Below, piece by piece: positions 1-30,283 of a DNA stretch of 64,000 nucleotides. Source of the stretch: Phymorhynchus buccinoides (Eukaryota; Mollusca; Gastropoda; Neogastropoda; Raphitomidae). A program made the translations under genes and the position numbers. The notes under the pieces are model-generated. The model worked only from the letters and a program-made list of their open reading frames with translations, did not search any database and was not told where the DNA came from. How positions within the stretch are numbered: the first letter of the stretch is position 1; every line of letters starts with the position of its first letter. Location of the stretch: the NCBI GenBank assembly GCA_017654935.2, contig CM065710.1, positions 22,667,394 through 22,731,393 on the forward strand. Reading direction: 5' to 3'.

Positions 1-158
1 ATGCACATATGCATAGATAATTGTTTATCTTTGCTATAATTTTTGGTGTTGATCTTTTAAAGTTAATTTATTTTTAATTCTTTATTTTATGCACTAATTT
101 TATTTATGCTAATGTTTTATTCCATTATTCATGGATTTCTTCATTCATTTATTTACAG

Positions 159-17955
<17,797 letters not shown>

Positions 17956-18370
17956 TTTCATCACACGAAAAAACAAAAACTGGAAACATGGCTGAACCTG
18001 AGTGGGTGCAAAGATGGACGCATGCATGCATGGACGGAGGGAGGAAAATGAAACCAACAGTACTTCCTGCTGTGCTGAAGCTCAGGAACTCCTGAAATAA
18101 AATAGGTGCAGGTGGAGGGGTGGACAAGGAAGGGGGCTGGAGGGTTAGAAGGGTAAGGGGGGAGGGGGATTCTGAGAAGCGAAGGTTTGTCAGAATAACT
18201 TGTTTGATGCATGAGGATGTGTTGTGAGCCTCTTTTTGAGAGTATGTTTGTGTGTGTGTGTGTGTATGTATGTGTGTGTGTGTGTATATATATGTGTGTG
18301 TGTGTGTGTGTGTATATGTGGGTGTGTGTGGGTGTAAAAATAAACTTTGGGTTTTGTTGTTACAGCTAGA
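17956..18370 (+). other. TEX9 3'UTR with candidate poly(A) signals
   Basis: Non-coding sequence after the stop. AATAAA hexamers occur at 18096-18101 and 18339-18344, the second beyond a (TG)n tract at about 18250-18320. The actual cleavage site cannot be decided from sequence alone. Confidence 0.55.
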
Positions 18371-18547
18371 AAAGCTTGAAACATGTTTTTGTTTCAGCAA
18401 ATATTTATCCCACTCATATCATTAAAGGAATGGTAAATAACGTTGTTGTGTTGGATGGTTTTATTGCACATGTGTATGTTGCTTCGTCTTTAATTTGTTT
18501 ATTGCAAATTTTATTTGTTCACACGTATCTGTGTGTGAATTCTTAAA

Positions 18548-19367
18548 TCATCATATAGTAAAAAGCCAACTGTCCGTCCGTGTGTGTGTGTGTGAAACAC
18601 AAAACGGGCCTTATAACTCCGCCGTTTTTTGACCGAATCGCTTCAAATTTGCTGTGAGCCCTAACGGGGCGATGGCAACGGCAACCGAGGCGGCCGTATC
18701 ATTTGCGCGGTTTCGCAAATGCGCGAAACGCGCATCCATCGGCCTCTCGGCGCCCGTATCTCCAGCATTTCTGGGCCGATTGCCTTCGAATTTGGCAGGA
18801 AGATGACCGGGGCCGGGGACTATCCGTGTGCCAAACCGGAAGCGAATCGGTTCAGAAACGCGCGCTAGACGCCACTTCACCTTTTCACGAATAACTCCAC
18901 CGTTTCTTAACCGAATCGCCTCAAATTTGCTGTCAGGCTTGCTATGACCCGGGCAAAGCATGGCAGGAAATTTGAACAGCATCCGTTCATAAATGCGCGC
19001 GATATGCACCAATTTACAGTTTCGCTCACTAGGCGAAACGACATATGTCCAAACGTGCTGTTATTAAAGGGGGGGGGGGGGGACTGCTGTGGGCATGAGA
19101 CCATGGTTCACACATGCTGGGGTGACGAGTAGGTCAGCCAGCTGGTTATGGGTGGGGTAGGGGGTGGGTGGGTGGGCAGAGGGATGGTGGGGGGGGGGGG
19201 GGGGGGGCAGTGGAGATTACAAGGGGATGACACTACACGTATCTGTATTATTAAAAAATCGGGACTTTACTGGTTTAGCACTGCCTCCGGGCATTGCCTC
19301 CAGTATTGTTCAATACTGCCATGGGGTTAAAACTGCCATGGGAATTAACTGCCACAGGGCGATTGCT
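18548..19367 (+). mobile_element. Helitron-like non-autonomous element (tentative)
   Basis: A GC-rich block (18600-19040) unlike its AT-rich surroundings, preceded by tagtaaaaagccaactgtcc and ending ..gggcgattgctag|t, compatible with the 5'-TC / CTAG-3' ends of Helitrons inserted between A and T. The terminal hairpin is not convincing and no Rep/helicase is present. Contains G-runs at 19070-19082 and 19190-19207. Confidence 0.35.
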
Positions 19368-19453
19368 AGTTGTACATAAAATTAAAAACGAAAGTTTTTC
19401 CAATGCCCATTGGTTTTACTGTTTAAATGTTCATACAATAATAATGATAACTA

Positions 19454-19672
19454 GAGGAACAACAAATCAGTCTTTCGGGTAGGAAAAAGGTCCTTTTTTT
19501 CTAAAGAGGTTAATTCTACTCATTTTCCTTCTTCCATCGCTTCCTGCTTGCTGTCACTTTTGTTGTGTTTCCTTTTTGTGTCCTTACATTGAAAACGGAC
19601 TTATAGTCTGAAACGTCTGTATTGGTTTTTTCTTTTTCCTATCCGAAAGACTGATTTGTTGTTCCTGTGTGC
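19454..19672. mobile_element. Fold-back MITE
   Basis: About 35-bp inverted arms: aggaacaacaaatcagtctt (19454) and its reverse complement ending near 19672. Loop about 145 bp, no ORF. Confidence 0.7.
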
Positions 19673-21206
19673 AAAGGTCCTGGTGGTCACAAATTACTTT
19701 CAAGATAACTAGAGGGCTTATGTTTGCCTTTGAGAGCAAACATGACAGGATGCAGGCCGTTTGCAGGTTATTCAAAATTAAAATTTGATCACATTTCGCC
19801 ATTCTTCGCCCATCTTCTGGTGCAGCCGTTTTCGAGTTATTCAAGATTAAAATTTGGCCATATTTCAGCCAACTGTTGGCCAGTCGCCTTAATATTAGAA
19901 ATGCGGCATAAGAATAGTGTCCTATAATTTCCCTGCAAATTTCAGCGAAATCGGATGGAAAAAAAATTAATTACATAAATGGAAATAAGTGAAAGTGACA
20001 ACCCTATTTACATATATTTAAATAACTTACAAACTATTTAACATATCATCACCAAACCCCTTTCCGACCTGGGCCAAAATAAAGTCTACAATATCCAGTC
20101 ATTACTTTTGTGACGTCACTTCTGGTTTTGGCTATTCTGTGAGAAAAGTGAAAGGTGCAGGTTCCAACCTGGAGCACTTCCGGTTCGGTTTTGTACCGGA
20201 AGTGTTGGAAATTGAGTTTTTAGTAAATTCTGAAAATATTAACAAATTCTGTTCAGCCGTTTTTGAAATATTCAAGATTGAAACTTAAGCGGTTTTTCAG
20301 CCAAATCATTTAATATTGCAAATTTCGCTATCCCATAATACCCTGAAAATGTCGGCCAAATCGAGCAAAAAAAGGGGGAGGAAAAGAAAAAAGAAGCAGA
20401 AGAAGAGGAATTCTTACAATAACAATTGTATTCTCCCTGAAGGTTGGGCCCCAGGGGACACTTTCACTTACACACACACACACAGAGATTGAGGTATAGA
20501 TTTTATTTCCTTAATCTTCTGTTTGGCTATCTGATGAAAATATGTTCTGAGAATCCACACACTCTTCCAAAATCACACATACACACACAAGCATATTCGC
20601 ATGCACGTGCACACACATGCATGTAAATTTGTGCATAAGCGTGCACAAACAAGCACACATTCAGCTCAGATTCTTACCAGCAAAAAACTGATTACATTTT
20701 TAAAACCTAACACCCGTCATCAGGACAGTCAACAAGAAAAGGGAAACAAAACCACCGTTTTACCATTCATAAATGTTGACACTTTACATCCTTATTTAAC
20801 TGTACAACATAGCAAATGGTTACATGCCTAATACAGAATGTGAAAATCAAGGAAGTGTTAACTCCCCCCTCTCACTCTCACTCATTCGCTCGCTCTCTCT
20901 CCAACACACAACCACACATAACATTCCTATTCCAGATAAAAATTAAAATAACACAAATCAGAATTATCATGTTTGATTTTAGTGAGAAACGCAAAACTAC
21001 ATTGTTCTACTACAGTATGCAAGAAAGAAGTGGGTTTTTTAAATTTCCATAATAAATTGTTTTTACTTCCAACTGTGCTTGCATTACTCCCATGATGACT
21101 AAACCTCCTTTGACCAACCCCCTCTAACCACACATAATGAAACGTAGTGCAAGAATTTAAAACTGACATAAGCTTAAAGTGGAAAAATAACCAAAAAGAA
21201 AATATT
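19673..21206. other. Intergenic DNA with diffuse repeats
   Basis: Contains three related stretches with cagccgtttt..ttattcaagatt wording (19745, 19830, 20250), and CA-rich tracts at 20460-20660. No gene supported. Confidence 0.5.
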
Positions 21207-21214
21207 ACTAATGC

Positions 21215-21777
21215 AGACCTGCCTACTGCTACGATTTGGCCACAGCAGCTACGGAAAATAAAGCTTTGCTACGGAGCTACGGCAACCTTAACGTTGTTAC
21301 GGGGGGAAAAAACTGCAGACACATTTTATTTTTGCTTGTGCCGTTCCCGGTTTTGTCTGTTTCCAAGAGCAGACGCGCGATATACCTAACCTAGTCACTT
21401 CCATTTTTATCAAAGTGACTGCGCATGCGTTCTTATTACTTTCTCTGAAAAAAGGTCGGACTCCAGCAGCAGTAGCGATTCGGGAGATGTTTCAAATGAA
21501 GAAAAACTGAAAACGAAAATCATGCGTTCTAAGAAAAAACATCGGCCTGCCGCCAAGTTTTCAAAATAGCTTACATGGAGGAGTGGCCTTGCATTGTCAG
21601 AAGTTGACTCGGTGCGAACCATGCTCACTGTAACCTCTGCCATGCGGACTTCTCTGTGAATCATGGCGGTAGAGACGATTGCCGTCGACAATTGTCGATG
21701 CTACTGAAAAATTTGCCATGCTACTGAAAATTGATGGCTGGGCTACTGATTGAAAAAAATTCCAAGTAGGCAGGTCT
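21215..21777 (+). mobile_element. hAT-like element with BED-type finger remnant
   Basis: Termini agacctgcctact and its inverted copy agtaggcaggtct, flanked by an 8-bp duplication (actaatgc / gctaatgc, one mismatch). Near 21590-21680 a frame reads ANHAHCNLCHADFSVNHGG, typical of the N-terminal BED-like zinc finger of hAT transposases, interrupted by stops. 563 bp, non-autonomous. Confidence 0.7.
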
Positions 21778-21951
21778 GCTAATGCTTATACGAGTAATTA
21801 AAATGAAATAAAAAGGAAAAAAAGACAACATCAATATGGTGAATATCCCCCTCACATTGCTGTATACCCTCCTACCCTCTCAGAAGTCTTAGTACAATGG
21901 ACAAGCACATTCCCAACCAAAAGATGTCATCTTTCACTCAATCATGTGTGT

Positions 21952-24092
21952 TCTGGGTGCTGCACAGTGCACTGCTACTGTGTGAGATTGAGTTAGGCAA
22001 TGGTAGCTTTTCTCATGCTCTGGGTGCTGCACAGTGCACTGCTACTGTGTGAGATTGAGTTAGGCAATGGTAGCTTTTCTCATGCTCTGGGTGCTGCACA
22101 GTGCACTGCTACTGTGTGAGATTGAGTTAGGCAATGGTAGCTTTTCTCATGTTCTGGGTGCTGCACAGTGCACTGCTACTGTGTGAGATCGAGTTAGGCA
22201 ATGGTAGCTTTTCTCATGTTCTGGGTGCTGCACAGTGCACTGCTACTGTGTGAGATCGAGTTAGGCAATGGTAGCTTTTCTCATGTTCTGGGTGCTGCAC
22301 AGTGCACTGCTACTGTGTGAGATCCAGTTAGGCAATGGTAGCTTTTCTCATGTTCTGGGTGCTGCACAGTGCACTGCTACTGTGTGAGATTGAGTTAGGC
22401 AATGGTAGCTTTTCTCATGCTCTGGGTGCTGCACAGTGCACTGCTACTGATTCAGATTCAGATTCAGATTTTTATTGTCTTTGAAAACCGTAACAGGTTT
22501 TATATGACACTTAAAAATAAAATAATAAAATAAAAACAAACAACGAAACACTAAATGTAAGAAACAAAGCATTTGTAATATGAACTTTTTCATCAAACAT
22601 TCTGTTCTTGTTTGTACTTTTCCCCTGTTCTACTTTAGTAACTGCTGACACTCATATACATATTTCGCAACCTCGCTGATAACATTGTCATTTGATATTA
22701 AATTGGTTGGTAGCGCGTTTTGTATTTGTCTTCAACGTTTTAAAAAGTGCTTTCTTATATCGTCATATTTGATGCAATTATCTAAGAAATGAATTTCATC
22801 TTCGATTTCATTACATTCCAAACATAATCTTCTTTCCCTTGGAGTTTTAGTATATCTACCTTTTTCTATTTTAAGGTCGTGACAAGAAATTCTTAATTTA
22901 CATAATGATTGTTTTTGGTTAAATCTTATGAAAGAGTTTGCTAAATATGGTTCCATTCTATATTCTGTAGTAATACTGTTGTAAAATTTAAGCTTTGATT
23001 CTGTTTCTGATTTTCTTTTCTTCCAAAATAATATGTATTCAGCTTTTACTGTGTGAGATTGAGTTAGGCAATGGTAGCTTTTCTCATGCTCTGGGTGCTG
23101 CACAGTGCACTGCTACTGTGTGAGATCGAGTTAGGCAATGGTAGCTTTTCTCATGCTCTGGGTGCTGCACAGTGCACTGCTACTGTGTGAGATCCAGTTA
23201 GGCAATGGTAGCTTTTCTCATGTTCTGGGTGCTGCACAGTGCACTGCTACTGTGCGAGATCCAGTTAGGCAATGGTAGCTTTTCTCATGTTCTGGGTGCT
23301 GCACAGTGCACTGCTACTGTGTGAGATTGAGTTAGGCAATGGTAGCTTTTCTCATGTTCTGGGTGCTGCACAGTGCACTGCTACTGTGTGAGATTGAGTT
23401 AGGCAATGGTAGCTTTTCTCATGCTCTGGGTGCTGCACAGTGCACTGCTACTGTGTGAGATTGAGTTAGGCAATGGTAGCTTTTCTCATGTTCTGGGTGC
23501 TGCACAGTGCACTGCTACTGTGTGAGATTGAGTTAGGCAATGGTAGCTTTTCTCATGTTCTGGGTGCTGCACAGTGCACTGCTACTGTGTGAGATTGAGT
23601 TAGGCAATGGTAGCTTTTCTCATGTTCTGGGTGCTGCACAGTGCACTGCTACTGTGTGAGATTGAGTTAGGCAATGGTAGCTTTTCTCATGTTCTGGGTG
23701 CTGCACAGTGCACTGCTACTGTGTGAGATCCAGTTAGGCAATGGTAGCTTTTCTCATGTTCTGGGTGCTGCACAGTGCACTGCTACTGTGTGAGATCCAG
23801 TTAGGCAATGGTAGCTTTTCTCATGTTCTGGGTGCTGCACAGTGCACTGCTACTGTGTGAGATTGAGTTAGGCAATGGTAGCTTTTCTCATGTTCTGGGT
23901 GCTGCACAGTGCACTGCTACTGTGTGAGATTGAGTTAGGCAATGGTAGCTTTTCTCATGCTCTGGGTGCTGCACAGTGCACTGCTACTGTGTGAGATCCA
24001 GTTAGGCAATGGTAGCTTTTCTCATGCTCTGGGTGCTGCACAGTGCACTGCTACTGTGTGAGATCCAGTTAGGCAATGGTAGCTTTTCTCAT
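21952..24092. repeat. 67-bp minisatellite split by a LINE
   Basis: About 23 copies of a 67-bp unit (gttaggcaatggtagctttt; ctgggtgctgcacagtgcac), seven on the left and about 16 on the right of the LINE insert at 22450-23047. Variants (gattgag, gatcgag, gatccag; catgctc, catgttc) are interspersed. Confidence 0.93.
22450..23047 (-). mobile_element. 5'-truncated LINE (CR1/L2-type), 3' end only
   Basis: On - the frame reads LRISCHDLKIEKGRYTKTPR and RLCLECNEIEDEIHFLDNC, the C-terminal tail of CR1/L2-like ORF2. Its 3' end is a tandem tail of (attcag)n on + at 22450. Flanked by actg (22446-22449 and 23048-23051), a 4-bp target duplication inside the 67-bp array. Confidence 0.85.
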
Positions 24093-24428
24093 GTTCTTTT
24101 TTCTCAAAACTGACAAAAAGCAAAACGGGCAATGATATTATAAATCTAAATATGAGGCTAGACAATTTGTTTTTGATATGCAATCACCCTTTTTCTTTTT
24201 TTCCAGATTATCAAAGATGCTAATTGATAGATTTCTATCAATATTACTATCTATTCTAACTAAATACTTGCCAACACAAAACAATAGCATAAACATCCTC
24301 AATTTGGTAACCAATGCCCAAGCAACATAAAAACGAAAGTAGGCAAAGGGCTTTCTAAAAACAACTTTTAATTAAAAAAGTAGATAAAGCTTGAAACAGA
24401 TCTGTTTCATGAAGAAAATGAACAAGCA
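24093..24428. other. AT-rich intergenic spacer
   Basis: No feature recognised. Confidence 0.5.
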
Positions 24429-24718
24429 TTAACCCTCTTGCATTTATTCCGCCCAGCCGGACGATGCCTCTGTGTAGTCAAGCCGCTCAAACCCGCCCGT
24501 AGCTTGCCCCCACTCTGAGACCTCCTCTGATGGCATTTTCATCACGCACCAAGTTCTGGTTTGTTATACACACTATGAAGAAGCTTCGCACTTGCAATGA
24601 TGTGATAGCGACTGTATGGCGTTTTGTGTACTTCAAAAGACAGATTTTCCCGGAAATGTGTGAAAGAATCCAAACACTAGAAGTTTTGTCTGAACAAATG
24701 CGAATGCAGGAGGGTTAA
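24429..24718. mobile_element. TTAA-flanked piggyBac-type MITE
   Basis: TTAACCCTCTTGCATT at the left and AATGCAGGAGGGTTAA at the right, 290 bp, no transposase. Confidence 0.75.
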
Positions 24719-25005
24719 AGCAAAATACAATACAATCATAAAACACAACCAACCAACATCAACGGATGATGATGATGACAAGTAAACAGGAAGAAAAGAG
24801 GGGAAGGGTGTAGTCTGAGCACCATTGACTCAGTTTGCTCACAGGTCAAATACAAAAACCTCTTCAAGCTGAAAAGCCAAATACATACTGGTTAACTTGA
24901 TCTCGCTTGAACTCCTTCCGCCTGTTTTAACTTTGATCGATCGAGAAAAAAAAATTCCATTGAAAGTAGCAGTTTTCACTGAGCTGGAATATAAGGGGTC
25001 TTTGG

Positions 25006-25285
25006 TACAAATAGTTCCCTCATTTTCTGGAAGTTCTGTAGTTGTAACTTCCTCTGTCACTCTCTGAGTTTGATAACCTTTTTCCTTTGCTTTCTGTCAT
25101 AATATATTATCTTTCTGCCTTACTGGCCCATTCTCCAGCCTTTGTTTTTGAAACTCTTACAAAGATTTTCTCCAGCCGAAGACAGACATGCTGGGTCTAA
25201 CCATCTTTGGCACATAATGGCAGCATGAGGCATCTGCGCTCATATGACAGGAAACTGAGAGATCAACGAAAAAGAAGCCACGAGC
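25006..25285 (+). mobile_element. Interspersed repeat family A, copy 2
   Basis: gttctgtagttgtaacttcc, then gattttctccagccgaagac and catatgacaggaaactgaga. The same order occurs at 33185-33535, 51345-51630 and, inverted, 44385-44690; a shorter copy is at 17385-17515. Confidence 0.65.
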
Positions 25286-25660
25286 TTTCCAAAATATATT
25301 AGTCTTGCATGCTCAGCAGATCAGAGACAAGTACAAAACATTTGAAATGCTCTCAACAATAAGATCAGATTAACAGCTCTGCCTTAATTAGCATCAAGGC
25401 AATAGGGCCTGAAGAAAAGTGTGTAAGACACTTGAAAATCCGCTGTAAACTAGAATATGGGCGTTTGTGGTCTTTATTTGCTTGTAAAAATGCTAAATTT
25501 GGCAGAGTTCTCTACCTGAGTAATTCCACACAATCAGATAACATACCGAGTACTTCTGCGTTTGAGAGATGAACACCAAAACTGCCCTACTTCATACACA
25601 AGACATACATTTTTAAAAGTTCTTTTATCATTAAACCAGTGTCTGGTTTAAAACTACATA

Positions 25661-25836
25661 CAGTAAAACCTCCCTTATAAGACTTTCAAAAATCATCCAA
25701 AATGAAGTCTTATAAGGGAGGGGTCTTATAAGGGAGGTAATTTTAATGCTTACAAAGAAGGGCAATGTCTCGGAGAAGTAGGTCTTATATGGGAGGGAGT
25801 CATATAATGGGAGGTCTTATAAGGAAGGTTCCACTG
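25661..25836. mobile_element. pogo/Tigger-like MITE
   Basis: cagtaaaacctcccttataa to gaaggttccactg, TA on both sides, 176 bp. Confidence 0.75.
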
Positions 25837-26413
25837 TACCATACCTTTCGGACTATTGGGCGCTTGTGTGTATAAGGCGGATAGGGCAATTTTCAAGAAA
25901 AATATGAAAAAGAAAAAGGCGCTCTCGTTTATAAGGCACACCTCACGGAAGAAAGTCAAACTTTGAAGCCTGTATCAGTGTATGCGTCCGGTAAACGCTT
26001 GCCAACCACCATTACTTCTGTAATAAACGAGAGTTGGCTCCCCTTTCAAATCATTGAATTTGAAGTTCTGTTTCTGCGACTTCCTTTTGTTGTGTTTGCA
26101 CTTTTCTTCACGAAAACTGGTAGAATTATGGCATTTTAAGCTCTACAACAATGCTTTTTACATCCAATGAAGGGTTGTGGCATCTGTTGGACGGTATCTC
26201 AGATGATAACAGGGATTTTGAAGCATCTTAACATGAGTATTCATTGATTTGGTGATTCGTGACCACTTTCGATGTCTGGACTGTACTGAGCATGGCAATC
26301 GTTGCCTCTCTCTTCTCATGATTTTGTTCACTAATAGGGCGCCCTCATTTCTTAGGCGCATATGTCGAAATTGGATAACAAAAATATCGCCTTATAGTCC
26401 GAAAAGTGCGGTA
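25837..26413. mobile_element. MITE, 'taccgtattttt' family, long copy
   Basis: Left taccatacctttcggactat, right atagtccgaaaagtgcggta. About 577 bp, immediately next to the preceding MITE. No coding capacity. Confidence 0.7.
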
Positions 26414-26778
26414 CACACACACAGTACAACAAATTCCTGGGGCCATACAAAACAGGACACTCTTTAGCGCACATTTAAAATAAATCAATATTTCATGTAC
26501 AAACTTTAATGCATTAAAAAACCACACACACACTGCAGAGAACCTGATTTATATCCATTTCAGAACCTACCTAATATCTTTGATTGTCGTCGTACAGAAA
26601 ATGGTATCCACACTAGCTTTGTTTGTCTGGTCGTCCTACGCAAAATAATTTGTACAAATCTGGAGAAAAACAAACACAACCGACATGCTATTCTCTTGGA
26701 CAAGGACTTGAGTTGTTACAGTTTATATTTGGTTTTCTTAAAGTTCTCATTTAAAAAGAAAAAGAGCAATTGTAGAAT
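26414..26778. other. Intergenic spacer
   Basis: AT-rich; short CA tract at 26413-26425; nothing else recognised. Confidence 0.5.
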
Positions 26779-27021
26779 TTAACCCTTTCACCGCCAGCCA
26801 TATTTCAGCCAAAAATTCCATTAAATTTACCTGTGTAAGGAACAAAATCCATCCGCAGTATTGGGGGTTCTTCTGTGACATATAAAATAAGGTCTATCCT
26901 TACTTCCCAAAACTAAGACAACAGGGTCTTTGGGTAACAGACACCAATTTGATGCATTTTAATGACATAGGTGTTAAATCACTGTGGTGCTGAAATGCGA
27001 CTTTGGCGGTGAAAGGGTTAA
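26779..27021. mobile_element. TTAA-flanked piggyBac-type MITE with perfect termini
   Basis: TTAACCCTTTCACCGCCA and its exact inverted copy TGGCGGTGAAAGGGTTAA; 243 bp. Confidence 0.85.
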
Positions 27022-27230
27022 AACCACACGAGATAATCAAAATGACCGTAAGCAGGTGAAGCATGTATTCTCTCAATCCAGAAACGACACGTTTCAATGT
27101 TCTCTGAATCTTCCCAGTCCTGAAGTGCTGACCCCATTAGAAATAAGTTTCAATGTGTGTGTGTGTGTCTGTGCACACAGACAGGGTGGGTGGGGATAGT
27201 GTCAGAATTGCACATCTATCATATCTTCTT

Positions 27231-27701
27231 TTAACTCTCTCTACACGAGAGAACATGATAGCGTACATGCCTCGCACAACCATTCAACACTAGGCAAGTT
27301 TGCATTCATTACATAACAAATATTTTTTTAAAGAATGCTTAATGGTACAGTTCTGAAACTTTGTGGCATTATTTATAATGATAATAACTAATGTCTGTTA
27401 AAGTTCCAAAGTAAAATTTTTATTACTGGCTGATTAATGACATTTTGCAAAAAAACATGACCAAGAAGACAGAGAGGTTGTTGACTCGTTTTCATTCGTT
27501 GCCGTCCTTAAAATAGACTAGAAGTCATTTCAGTGGTTGAAAACTATTAAGGGTCCGTATAGGAAGACTTTCATACCAGTTTGGTTTACATGGGTTTGCC
27601 GAGTTGTGCAGTGTAAATGTTTAAACCCAATGTATGCTATCGCCTACTCTCGTGTTGAACGGTTGTGAAAGGAAGCACTCGGCCAGTGTTGAATTAGTTA
27701 A
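27231..27701. mobile_element. TTAA-flanked piggyBac-type element (family of 35332)
   Basis: TTAACTCTCTCTACACGAG at 27231, right end ..ggccagtgttgaattagTTAA at 27701. The right terminus matches that of the 35332-35802 element. The empty site is preserved in the opposite arm of the host fold-back (about 28644-28660). Confidence 0.75.
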
Positions 27702-27854
27702 TCTGCCATCATTGTTGGCAGAAACGTTTGATTTTATAAGGCTGTGGTTCCAGATGACAAGATGGCCAATCCTGAAGACACTTTCTATCAGCGTTTTCAA
27801 TCCTGATTTCAGGAGCATGCCTGAACTACCTTCACCCATGCAGAAGCAAGAATG

Positions 27855-28212
27855 TTTCCCCGTATCTATGTTTCCCCGTCTCTATGTGTCCCCGTCTCTA
27901 TGTTTCCCCATATTTATGTTTCCCCATATCTATGTGTCCCCGTATCTATGTTTCCCCGTATCTATGTTTCCCTGTCTATGTTTCCCCGTATCTATGTGTC
28001 CCCGTCTCTATGTGTCCCCGTCTCTATGTTTCCCCGTCTCTATGTTTCCCCGTCTCTATGTTTCCCCGTCTCTATGTTTCCCCGTATCTATGTTTCCCCG
28101 TCTCTATGTGTCCCCGTATCTATGTTTCCCCGTATCTATGTTTCCCCGTCTCTATGTTTCCCCGTATCTATGTTTCCCCGTATCTATGTTTCCCCGTCTC
28201 TATGTTTCCCCG
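27855..28212. repeat. 16-bp minisatellite
   Basis: About 22 copies of ccccgtatctatgttt / ccccgtctctatgttt. Because 16 is not a multiple of three and no unit frame has a stop, all three + frames read the same repeated peptide; not genes. Confidence 0.92.
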
Positions 28213-29099
28213 TATATACAAACTTCTCTACGGTACAACTCATCGCCTGCATGCAAAAGAGACGCAAGTCAAAAGACGTCGCTTCACATGAGGAGGAATG
28301 GAAAACTCAACATTTTGGTCATATCAGGTCAAATGATGTCTTCTTTTTTTAATTTAGCGTCACATTCAGTGTTTTATCTGTGTACATTCTTGTTGTACAG
28401 CTTGTCTAGATCAACTGGTAAGTTCAACACATCGAAGTGGACCAGTTTTCAGTTACGTCTCTTTTGCATGCGGACAGCGGAATAACATTTATACTAATAA
28501 CATTCACGTGGGTGAAAGTAGTTCAGGAGTGCTCCTGAAATCAGGAATGAAAAATCTGAGTCTTCAGAATCGGCCATCTTGTCATCCGGATCCACAGTCT
28601 TATAAAATCAAACATATCTGCCAACATTGATGGTAGATTAAAACAAGATGATAGGCACGCAATTCAAACACCACCCCCACCCATCCTGTATACACACATT
28701 GGAAATTATTTTTAATGGGGTCACCACTTCAGGATTCAGAGAACATTGAAATGTGTCGTTTCAGGATTGAGAGAATGCTTTACTTTCACCCATGCGTGCA
28801 TCCAATTATTCATAAACAAATACACTTAATCACAAGTGCTTGGAACATAAATTAAACAGCAAACCAAAATCATAGCTCATCCTATTAACATTTCTATACA
28901 CTTTTCCTTGCTCTCTTTCCTCGAACCCCAAACATGTACATATACATGTGTCTTGCACACATGCACAGATAAACAGACATGACTATTTATACAAAAGTAC
29001 AAAATACAAATACAAATATAATACAAAAGTACATGGAAAAGTGGTTTCCATCGTGTAAACAAAAACACACTGTAAAAACTCAAGAAATAAATCTTATCC

Positions 29100-29190
29100 A
29101 CACATTCATTCCCTTACACTCTCTCTCTCTCTCTCTCTCTCTTGTCTTGGCAAGTAAATAATAAGCTTTTCTGGCTACCTAAGATTACGA
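29100..29190. repeat. CT microsatellite and flank
   Basis: Short (CT)n at about 29119-29142, otherwise AT-rich spacer. Confidence 0.6.
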
Positions 29191-29193
29191 GTA

Positions 29194-30283
29194 CAGTGGT
29201 ACCTCCCTTGTAAGACCTTGAAAAATGAGGTCATATGGGAGGGGTCTTATAAGGGAGGTAGTCACTCGGTGCTCAGGATATGGTGTACCCTTTATATCAT
29301 ACACATGTGCCATACATTCATAACAACAAACAAAAGTATAAACACATGAAATGAAAGATTTAAAGGCTCAGTGCACTTAATTTAAAACATGTCCAATGTT
29401 AAAAAATAAATCCTAGCACATAAACATTGACTGAAACAGAAAGGCACAGAGCCTTTTCTTGGATGAGTTATCCACTGACAGGAATGTGGGTTTTTTGTGT
29501 GTGTCGCAAAAACAATCCCAAACTGTTCAGTCTTACCAATTTTGTTCACTTTCTGAGAGCTACTCTCTCCATCTTCTCACCTCTTTAAAGACCCCGCACG
29601 TCATGTGTCAAAATCATGGTTTTCACGTGTTTTCCCTCTTATAGCTAGTAAGGAATCTTAAGAAATCTTCCTAGTTGAAGAGGGAATGTGACACGTGACG
29701 TGCGGGGTCTTTAAGATGCTCTCCTTTTCTTTGGCGATCTGCTGAATCTGGATTTTCCATACATTCAGCGAGTTCGTAATCACGATGGCAGTTTCACCTT
29801 TCTGGTGTCTCATTATCACATTCACTCTGTCGTCCAAAGAGAGGACTTCGTTTTCGACGAGTTGCCATTGTGTTTGTTTAAATCTGCACACTCAGAACCC
29901 TCCTCGGCAGTAAGGTGCGAAAGTGCTGCAAGGGAAATTACTCTTATCAATGTTTATTATGCTCAGAGCAATAGCAACTTCCGAGTACGATCGTCGATGT
30001 TCAGGGCCGATTTTAACGATGCTGTTTGCTTGCAGGGCGGAATTAACAGCAACGCTTTCCTGTGTGTGAGTGTGATTTTACAGATCGTTTGTTGGTTGGT
30101 AATATGAAAAAAGTCGCATAAGCCCAAGTGTAGTCGGTCATAAGTCGGGTTAGAGAGAGAGTCGTATAATGAGTAATCTTTTAGTCATTTAATGAAGCAA
30201 AAAAAATTGGTAATTTTTTTTTGGGTCACATATTAGAGGGGGGCGTATAATAGGGAGTCGTATAAGGGAGGTTCCACTGTACC
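29194..30283 (-). mobile_element. pogo/Tigger-like transposon, transposase decayed
   Basis: TIRs cagtggtacctccctt and aagggaggttccactg with TA. On - at about 29870-29730 a frame reads LSLDDRVNVIMRHQKGE and KIQIQQIAKEKESIL, like the CENP-B/psq-type helix-turn-helix at the N-terminus of Tigger transposases. No DDE domain survives. A nested palindromic MITE sits at 29586-29714 (aaagaccccgcacgtca and inverted partner). Confidence 0.7.

Larger units (their letters stand above)
27051..28795. mobile_element. Large fold-back element with an internal 16-bp array
   Basis: Left arm 27051-27230 plus 27702-27845 pairs with right arm 28498-28795 in inverted order (for example cagaaacgtttgattttata against tataaaatcaaacatatctg; attctctcaatcc against ggattgagagaat). 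The left arm is interrupted by the TTAA element 27231-27701, so the fold-back is older than that insertion. The centre holds the 16-bp array and unique DNA. Confidence 0.75.

Noticed and set aside
22732..23103. Independent small gene on the minus strand
   Set aside because: It is the C-terminal tail of a LINE ORF2 with a tandem 3' tail and target duplication.
21952..24092. CRISPR-like direct repeats
   Set aside because: Repeats are head-to-tail without unique spacers, in eukaryotic DNA; it is a minisatellite.
27634..28485. 283-codon ORF and two other-frame ORFs with the same peptide repeat
   Set aside because: 16-bp array without stops in any frame; all frames give the same repeated peptide.
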